NCBI RefSeq assembly: GCF_002864045.1
Contig: NZ_PJPV01000069.1
Location: 1 to 33,066, forward strand
DNA length: 33,066 nucleotides
DNA from: Endozoicomonas acroporae
Lineage (GTDB): Bacteria; Pseudomonadota; Gammaproteobacteria; Pseudomonadales; Endozoicomonadaceae
Reading direction: 5' to 3'
Positions within the stretch are counted from its first letter, which is position 1, and each line of letters starts with the position of its first letter. The position numbers and the translations under genes are program-made. The notes below the pieces were generated by a model. That model ran no database searches and had not been told where the DNA came from. It saw only the letters and a list, made by a program, of their open reading frames with translations. Below are positions 27,792 through 33,066 of the stretch, piece after piece.

Positions 27792-28682
27792 ATGGCGAAA
27801 CAACGTCTCGGTACTAACTTGAATGCACTGCTGGGTAGCGCCAGGCTACCGGCATCCCTGTCCAATGATCTTGCCGGGCCATCACCGGTCAAGGAGTCAC
27901 TGGATGGGACAATGAAAGACCTGCCCGTTGAGTTTCTGGTGCGTGGCAAGTACCAGCCCCGCCGAGACATGCACCCTGATGCCCTGGAAGAGCTGGCAGA
28001 AAGTATTAAAGAGCAGGGCATCATGCAGCCAATCGTGGTGCGTCCGGCCGGGCAGAATCGTTATGAAATCATTGCCGGTGAACGGCGCTGGCGTGCAGCA
28101 CAGCTGGCAGGCCTTGCGGACGTTCCTGCCCTGATTCGTGATGTTCCCGATGAAGCTGCCATTGCCATGGCACTGATCGAAAACATCCAGCGGGAAGACC
28201 TGAACCCAATTGAAGAAGCGATTGCACTTTCCAGACTGCAAAAAGAGTTCGAACTGACCCAGCAGGAAGTGGCCCAGGCCGTCGGTAAGTCCAGGGCTGC
28301 CGTTGCTAATATATTGCGACTGATGGCCCTGAACCCTGAAGTGAAAAAAATGCTGGAATATGGCGACCTGGAAATGGGCCATGCCAGAGCGTTGCTTTCC
28401 CTGGGCGAACTGGATCAGCTAGAAGTAGCCCGAACCGTTACTGCAAAAGGATTGTCTGTTCGTCAGACGGAAGCACTGGTTCGCCGAATCCAGCAGGAAA
28501 AGGAAAAAGGCGGAAAAACCGTTAAGCGCCTTGACCCCAATATAAAGCAGCTTGAAGATGAGTTGTCTGAAAAGGTAGGAGCCAGGGTCGCCATTCAGTG
28601 CAGTGCCAAAGGAAAAGGCAAGCTGGTCATTTCCTACAATTCACTGGATGAGCTTGATGGTGTGTTGGCCCATATTCAGTAA
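27792..28682 (+). CDS. parB: Chromosome partitioning protein ParB (Spo0J)
   Basis: CTP-dependent DNA clamp that loads at parS and spreads. The N-terminus MAKQRLGTNLNALLG is the ParA-stimulating segment with a conserved Arg/Lys pair. The CTPase domain has GKYQPRRD (box I) and AGERRWRAAQLAG (box II, about 95). An HTH region follows (TQQEVAQAVGKSRAAVANILRL), then a C-terminal dimerisation domain. The length of 296 is usual. I saw no parS palindrome (TGTTTCACGTGAAACA) in the window. Confidence 0.97.
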   Translation: MAKQRLGTNLNALLGSARLPASLSNDLAGPSPVKESLDGTMKDLPVEFLVRGKYQPRRDMHPDALEELAESIKEQGIMQPIVVRPAGQNRYEIIAGERRWRAAQLAGLADVPALIRDVPDEAAIAMALIENIQREDLNPIEEAIALSRLQKEFELTQQEVAQAVGKSRAAVANILRLMALNPEVKKMLEYGDLEMGHARALLSLGELDQLEVARTVTAKGLSVRQTEALVRRIQQEKEKGGKTVKRLDPNIKQLEDELSEKVGARVAIQCSAKGKGKLVISYNSLDELDGVLAHIQ

Positions 28683-28861
28683 ATACCGCTTTTTTATCTC
28701 CTCTGCGCTCTTTCCCGGGGCGCATCCCAAGCATAATACTTGATTATCTCCCACCTTATACCAGACTGGCTATCTGGTTATATTCAATGATCGACCTGCG
28801 CTTTTTCAAATGGATTGCTGTTGATTGAAATTCACAAAAAACGCAATTTGGAAGATTTATT

Positions 28862-30631
28862 ATGAATACGGTCACTCCTGAGGATCTTACGTCCTTCAAA
28901 TCGGTTCTTCCCTTTCCCGTTGTGGTTTGCCACCACCTGTCAATGCAGTCTGGCAATGCAGGGGAATTCAATGGTCGTCAGTTGGTCGTGTGCCAAAACC
29001 CCACAACACAATTGATCCGCTACCCACAATGCCAGTGCAATATGCTGTTTCGTGACAATGCCGACATCCAGGAATTAGATACGCTGTTACATAACAGGGT
29101 CATCGATATTGACGCCAAACAAGTCCGCAATATATGCCAAACATCTGTATATGGGCCCCATGATACGGTGTACTGGTATTCGCCACTGTCCGTGCATGAC
29201 CCAAATATTCTGAAGAAACTGCAATGGTATTTGAGTCAGGGTGGGGTTGATATCAATCAGCCGATTAACTTTGCAGGGGAAACCCTGGTGCACCAGTTTT
29301 GTCATGCGAGCTGTATCCTTCGAAGGAATAGTCTGAATCGGCTTCTGTACCCGGTTCATCCAGATATCGTAGTTATCTGGCTTTTGAGTCATGGGGCTTC
29401 GTTGACTAAGAATCGATTGGGCAACACGCCATTACACACTGCCTGCTCCTCTGGTGCTACCCGCGAGCTTTTGGCCATATTGCTGAAGAAAGTCAGGGAA
29501 AATCCCGAAATCCTTGATGCATTGAACAACAACGACGAAACAGCCCTGTCTAATGCGTTGAGCTCAACTTCATGGAATGGTATGGCCGTTCTTTTATTGC
29601 GGGCAGGAGCCAGTACCGGTGACGTCGACAACCGTGCCCAGTACATTCCGATTAGTTCAATGATCGAAAATCGCAGACTCAATAGCGAAAAACTGGGATT
29701 GCTTGCTCATTATGGATTAGATATCAGTCAATGTATCAGCGAAGCATCGCTTTTTGTCAGAAAAATGATTCCCTATCGCTTCGATCATGATATCGAAGTA
29801 CTTCTCTACTGGATAAAAGAAGGGTTGGCCCTGAATAGTGTTGATGGTGATGGCCAGTCATTGCTTTGGGTGTGTTTCAGTACCTTCGAAGAAAATGAAG
29901 GTAGCAAAAAAGAAGATAGCGGGTTTAGCCTGAAGCTGGAATTATGCAGTTACGTCCTGAAAGTTGCCTACAAATACCATTTTCCAGAAAACATTGACGC
30001 TCTGAAGGGCGTTATTTCTGATACATTGGTGGAAAGCCGGGCAGAGGATATCGGTAGACTGCTAAAAGACTATCCGGATGTTTTCTATCTTATTGATGAT
30101 ACGGTCGAAATGATTGCCAGCTATTTGAGTGAACAGAATAGAGTGAAGCTTGGTGACTTGCTGGCACAAGCCAGGGCTGAGCACCCCGCAGAGATGAGTC
30201 TTCAGCCTTTCATCTACCTGCCCTATGAGCCGGTTATGCAATCGTGCACCGATGCTTTCATGAAACGTATGGAAGCTATGTTCTTCGCACCAACCAGTGA
30301 TTTTACCAGGGTAGGGTTGGAGCCTGACAGACGTCGTTTTGCCAGAACTGAGAGTGACGAGGGAATAGATTCTGATATTGAAGATAGTGATGAGGATGAA
30401 GATGAAGATTCTCAAGACAATCCCTCAATTAACTATTCAGATATTCGATTGTACGACTGGCTTTTAGAACATCGGCTTGGATCATTGCGGCAACTGCTGC
30501 TGTCACACAAAGAACTTCATAAAACGATCTGCAAACATCAACAGGAGCTGGCTTGCGAGTTATCGGTTGAAAATGAACAGCTGCTTAAGAGATTACTTGG
30601 TGAAACGGGTTCAGTGGATGAGCCCGGATGA
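28862..30631 (+). CDS. Ankyrin-repeat protein with acidic C-terminal tract
   Basis: A 589-residue protein with ankyrin repeats in about residues 120-290. The clearest is IWLLSHGAS...RLGNTPLHTACSSGA (about 172-199), with degenerate flanking copies (GGVDINQPINFAGETLVHQF; MAVLLLRAGAS; LLAHYGLDIS). The N-terminal 110 residues are Cys-containing and unrecognised. At about 503-518 lies a run of Asp, Glu and Ser (DSDIEDSDEDEDEDS), then a helical C-terminus. There is no signal peptide. GGAAG seven bases upstream supports the ATG. It lies 179 bases after parB, where atp genes often follow in relatives, and is convergent with the TRAF-like gene. Ankyrin proteins of host-associated bacteria are often secreted effectors; this is inference here. 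Confidence 0.85.
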   Translation: MNTVTPEDLTSFKSVLPFPVVVCHHLSMQSGNAGEFNGRQLVVCQNPTTQLIRYPQCQCNMLFRDNADIQELDTLLHNRVIDIDAKQVRNICQTSVYGPHDTVYWYSPLSVHDPNILKKLQWYLSQGGVDINQPINFAGETLVHQFCHASCILRRNSLNRLLYPVHPDIVVIWLLSHGASLTKNRLGNTPLHTACSSGATRELLAILLKKVRENPEILDALNNNDETALSNALSSTSWNGMAVLLLRAGASTGDVDNRAQYIPISSMIENRRLNSEKLGLLAHYGLDISQCISEASLFVRKMIPYRFDHDIEVLLYWIKEGLALNSVDGDGQSLLWVCFSTFEENEGSKKEDSGFSLKLELCSYVLKVAYKYHFPENIDALKGVISDTLVESRAEDIGRLLKDYPDVFYLIDDTVEMIASYLSEQNRVKLGDLLAQARAEHPAEMSLQPFIYLPYEPVMQSCTDAFMKRMEAMFFAPTSDFTRVGLEPDRRRFARTESDEGIDSDIEDSDEDEDEDSQDNPSINYSDIRLYDWLLEHRLGSLRQLLLSHKELHKTICKHQQELACELSVENEQLLKRLLGETGSVDEPG

Positions 30632-30771
30632 TAAATACACATTATGAACCTCTGGTGGTGTTCCTGATTGCATAATGGCAACGAGTGTTACAGGGGGCCC
30701 CTCTGAGCAACAATGGGAGCTTTCTAATATCTCTCTGCTGTTCATTCAATCCTTCATTAATAGTCGGAGTG

Positions 30772-32124
30772 TCAATTCTGACTGGTATCTACAACAATCT
30801 TTATAAACATGGTGTCTTCTTTAACGTATCCATGTTCCAGCCTGGAGAGTGCCAGGAGCTGAGGGTTGCCACAGGGAATGTTACTTGGCTTTATTGGTCG
30901 TTGAAAAGATGAGGAATTCGGGTCGGGGGAGAAAGCGTCAAACTTGTCATCTACACCATACTGATCGAGGATCATAAAAGTAATTTTTTGTCGAAACGGC
31001 CAACGCTGAATGGCATCATAGTCACCTTTCATTAAAGCCAGAAACAAGCTGATATGAGTGCCTTTTCCTGATCCCTCACCATTCAGGTAGACCCTTGCTC
31101 GCATTTTATACCCGAATTCGCTGGTACAGAATGGCTGTGAATAGATGGACTCCGGGTTGCGATTGATAGCCTCCATCCGTTTGGCTGCAAATCCATCAAT
31201 CTTCCATACCAGGGTACCGTTCCAGGATGCTGTTTTGTCCTGTAAGGCATTGACTTTAAGGGTTCCAGCCACCTGAGGCAAAGTAGCGGGATCAACATCC
31301 CTGAGTTGACTCATCAAATGAAGTGCATTGGTAATGTCGTTTTTGATATCAGCAATAGCGAGACGATTTTCTTCAGTCTGAGATTCTATATTATTGTAGA
31401 GTTGCTTAAAGTCAGGCGGTAACGAGGTACCGGGAGACGTTCTCAGCGCCTGAAGTTTTGCGTTAAATTCCCGGGTAATTTGTTGCATTTGCTGTTTCAT
31501 TAACTCCATACCTTGATCCAGTGATGCCATCCTGTTTTGGATAGATGGTTGTGGCTTTGTGAGTAGCGATTCCAGCTTTTTTATCTCATCAACAAGCTGA
31601 TCTATCCTTCGGGAATCCTCTGAAATATCGTGTTGCAGCATTCTTATCCTGTCTTTCAGGGGAATATTTTCACATCTGTCGAGATGACCCTTGATATCGT
31701 TATAAGACCCGCGCCATGGGCAACCAGTGTTTCCATAGGTGGTGTTTGAAGGGCATTGACTTTGATAAATAAATTTTATTTCCCGGGTTGAATTGGTGTC
31801 CGGAAAAAGGGAGTCTTTATCTATAGGGCAACGGTAGTCAGATAAATCACCCGGGGGGAAGTTTGGTTGTTTATATTGCTCATGGTGTACGCAATGACGA
31901 CACAGTAAATGCCCTTGATAGCATTGGACTATGTCTCCGAGGATGTGATCCCTGCTACAACGTTCTACATTTATGTATGATGGGGGCAGCTCAGTGATAA
32001 TCCTGACACCATGGTGGCAAAAAGTGTTGATGAGATCTGGAGGAAGCCCTGAGGAATTATTTGTCGCTGGATCAGGGAGGGCTCTACCAGAAAGCATTGC
32101 AGTAAATGACTGGGCGGCTTGCAT
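30772..32124 (-). CDS. TRAF-like protein: RING-like, TRAF zinc finger, coiled coil, MATH
   Basis: The 450 residues reproduce the full layout of a eukaryotic TNF-receptor-associated factor. Residues about 56-102 are RING-like (C68, H72, C75, C78, then CPID at 99-102), but the first zinc pair is degenerate (C56, H60 instead of CxxC). A TRAF-type zinc finger follows (C124, C135, H147, C151). Residues about 165-275 form a coiled coil, and 303-446 a MATH/TRAF-C domain. The MATH domain has YKMRARVYLNGEGSGKGTH, LMKGDYDAIQRWPF and DPNSSSFQRP. The Arg-x-Tyr (R344, Y346), the acidic residue E350 and the Ser triplet 404-406 correspond to the receptor-peptide pocket of TRAF2/3. AGGAAA lies seven bases before the ATG. 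It has no operon partner. Gene transfer from an animal host and interference with host TRAF signalling are inference. Confidence 0.93.
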   Translation of the reverse strand: MQAAQSFTAMLSGRALPDPATNNSSGLPPDLINTFCHHGVRIITELPPSYINVERCSRDHILGDIVQCYQGHLLCRHCVHHEQYKQPNFPPGDLSDYRCPIDKDSLFPDTNSTREIKFIYQSQCPSNTTYGNTGCPWRGSYNDIKGHLDRCENIPLKDRIRMLQHDISEDSRRIDQLVDEIKKLESLLTKPQPSIQNRMASLDQGMELMKQQMQQITREFNAKLQALRTSPGTSLPPDFKQLYNNIESQTEENRLAIADIKNDITNALHLMSQLRDVDPATLPQVAGTLKVNALQDKTASWNGTLVWKIDGFAAKRMEAINRNPESIYSQPFCTSEFGYKMRARVYLNGEGSGKGTHISLFLALMKGDYDAIQRWPFRQKITFMILDQYGVDDKFDAFSPDPNSSSFQRPIKPSNIPCGNPQLLALSRLEHGYVKEDTMFIKIVVDTSQN

Positions 32125-32331
32125 TAGAATTTCCTGTTATCACGTTCAAGCCCTTTGGATCATGAAACAGGATGAAAAGTTTCAGGCAGTAATATTTTTG
32201 TCGTGAAAAATCCCTGAGTCCGGCGCAGCCAATCAAACGGGCTGTGTGCTCATAGACTGGCTCATAAGTACTACTAATATTTTATTACATCGGTTGTTCT
32301 AGGTGATTGTACGTAAAACGGCTGTCACTTA
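32125..32331. other. Spacer between the TRAF-like gene and the rRNA promoters
   Basis: No gene is seen. The region must hold the minus-strand promoter of the TRAF-like gene. Its right half (about 32270-32330) is AT-rich and could act as an upstream element for the rRNA promoters. Confidence 0.5.
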
Positions 32332-32359
32332 TTGATTAAAGTCAAAATTTCTCTATCAT
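32332..32359 (+). promoter_or_regulatory. Possible third (upstream) rRNA promoter
   Basis: TTGATT (32332-32337), a 16-base spacer and TATCAT (32354-32359), followed by ACGCCTC. The downstream CGCCTC also follows the -10 of the next promoter (32503), which argues for a related promoter. Confidence 0.4.
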
Positions 32360-32480
32360 ACGCCTCACTTCCACGGACTGACCCAAACGGTCATCCACGG
32401 ATCGGCAGAATGAATGTTCATCGCTGGCCGGGAAGTGCGGTTTGAAAATGGGTTGTTTGGATTGAATGAAAAATAACCGG

Positions 32481-32508
32481 TTGACAAATCAAACTGGCGC
32501 GGTAAGAT
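32481..32508 (+). promoter_or_regulatory. rRNA operon promoter P1
   Basis: A perfect TTGACA (32481-32486), 16-base spacer and TAAGAT (32503-32508), followed by a GC-rich discriminator as expected for stringently controlled rRNA promoters. The -10 is flanked by GGCGC (32496-32500) and GCGCC (32509-32513). Confidence 0.8.
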
Positions 32509-32581
32509 GCGCCTCCGCTGACAGGGCTTGGAGCAACGTCAGCGAGTTGGAAAGCTTCTTTCTTCTTCTGAAAATGATCGC

Positions 32582-32609
32582 TTGACAACGAAAGCCGCCA
32601 CGGTAAGAT
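32582..32609 (+). promoter_or_regulatory. rRNA operon promoter P2
   Basis: TTGACA (32582-32587), 16-base spacer and TAAGAT (32604-32609), about 100 bases after P1. It again has a GC-rich discriminator, and the -10 is flanked by GCCGCC (32594-32599) and GGCGGC (32611-32616). Confidence 0.8.
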
Positions 32610-32647
32610 AGGCGGCCTTGCTGATCGGCACTGACTGCTGAATCAGC

Positions 32648-32683
32648 GATTAAATCACCGTGATTTAATCAGTTCTTTAACAA
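32648..32683 (+). promoter_or_regulatory. rRNA leader hairpin and boxA-like antitermination site
   Basis: A perfect 10-bp stem, GATTAAATCA, loop CCG, TGATTTAATC (32648-32670), is followed at once by TTCTTTAACAA (32673-32683), which matches the Nus-factor boxA core of rRNA leaders. Confidence 0.65.
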
Positions 32684-32816
32684 AATATCAGACAATTCGT
32701 GTGGGCGCTTGTGCGATTGCATCGGTTACAAAAGGGTTAACACCCTTTGTAAATAGTTAAATGCGACGCTTAAGCGAACATACTCGTTAATTTGCAGTAA
32801 GTTCTATTGAGCATAT

Positions 32817-32838
32817 AAATTTTTCGCATGAAAAATTT
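32817..32838 (+). other. Hairpin directly before the 16S 5' end
   Basis: AAATTTTTC, loop GCAT, GAAAAATTT forms a 9-bp stem ending at the base before the predicted mature 16S start. It may mark a leader processing site. Confidence 0.55.
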
Positions 32839-33066
32839 AAACTGAAGAGTTTGATCATGGCTCAGATTGAACGCTGGCGGCAGGCCTAACACATGCAAGT
32901 CGAGCGGTAGCAGGAAGTGCTTGCACTTCGCTGACGAGCGGCGGACGGGTGCGTAACACGTAGGAATCTGCCTGGTAGTGGGGGATAGCCCGGAGAAATC
33001 CGGATTAATACCGCATACGCACTAGCTCTTTAAGAGCGGTGGAAAGCAGGGGATCGGTTCGCCGAC
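32839..33066 (+). rRNA. rrs: 16S ribosomal RNA, 5' part (cut by window edge)
   Basis: The start AAACTGAAGAGTTTGATCATGG is the conserved 16S 5' end, followed by CTCAGATTGAACGCTGGCGG, CATGCAAGTCGAGCGG and the helix around CCCGGAGAAATCCGG. About 228 bases are present, of gammaproteobacterial type. The exact mature 5' end is inferred from Escherichia coli. Confidence 0.97.

Noticed and set aside
27045..27803. 252-residue minus-strand open frame
   Set aside because: Antisense to parA; composition is unlike a real protein.
26979..28861. parS site near parAB
   Set aside because: I looked for the TGTTTCACGTGAAACA palindrome and did not see it or a near match; sites probably lie outside the window.
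30680..30720. GC-rich GGGGGCCCC palindrome as a terminator between the convergent genes
   Set aside because: It has no loop and no T-run on either strand.

Overview
The window looks like origin-proximal chromosome from a marine, host-associated gammaproteobacterium, most likely an Endozoicomonas-type member of the Oceanospirillales (inference). Two things point there. First, the housekeeping genes follow the gene order known from the Pseudomonas origin region: plsC-gmhB-glyS-glyQ, trkA-rsmB-fmt-def, a LysM gene (tsaP)-dprA-tsaC-hemF-aroE, and rsmG-parA-parB. Second, between these conserved blocks sit single genes for proteins of strikingly eukaryotic type: two long TPR-like repeat proteins, an HMG-box protein, an ankyrin protein and a complete TRAF-like protein (RING-like, TRAF zinc finger, coiled coil, MATH). 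The window ends about 230 bases into a 16S rRNA gene. || Layout. 1-4510 (minus): two tandem paralogues made of 41-residue (123-bp) TPR-like units; the first runs off the left edge. 4511-4942: no convincing gene. 4943-9583 (minus): plsC, gmhB, glyS, glyQ, with a palindromic repeat element between gmhB and glyS and a 165-bp hairpin element in the glyQS leader. 9893-10033: glyQ promoter and DnaA-box-like sites. 10034-10831 (plus): HMG-box protein. 10943-19165 (minus): trkH, a small hypothetical gene, trkA, rsmB, fmt, def and a YejA-like periplasmic binding protein. 19448-24315 (plus): tsaP, dprA, tsaC, hemF, aroE. 24395-26160 (plus): a YiiX-like permuted papain-fold protein and an unrecognised protein. 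26288-28682 (plus): rsmG, parA, parB. 28862-30631 (plus): ankyrin protein, convergent with 30772-32124 (minus): TRAF-like protein. 32332-33066: rRNA operon promoters, leader and 16S 5' end. || How the genes fit together. The housekeeping part covers initiator tRNA formylation and deformylation (fmt, def), glycyl-tRNA synthesis, 16S rRNA methylation (rsmB, rsmG), tRNA t6A synthesis (tsaC), potassium uptake (trkA, trkH), haem and shikimate synthesis, lipid and heptose synthesis, DNA uptake (dprA), pilus secretin association (tsaP) and chromosome partition (parAB). The eukaryotic-like genes have no operon partners and look like independently acquired candidate host-directed effectors. The TRAF-like protein (receptor-peptide pocket kept, RING degenerate) and the HMG-box protein (SOX/MAT-type box with a nuclear-localisation-like basic tail) are the most unusual items. 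Several starts were moved from the longest open frame on ribosome-binding-site evidence (glyQ GTG 9583, gmhB 6279, YejA-like TTG 19165).
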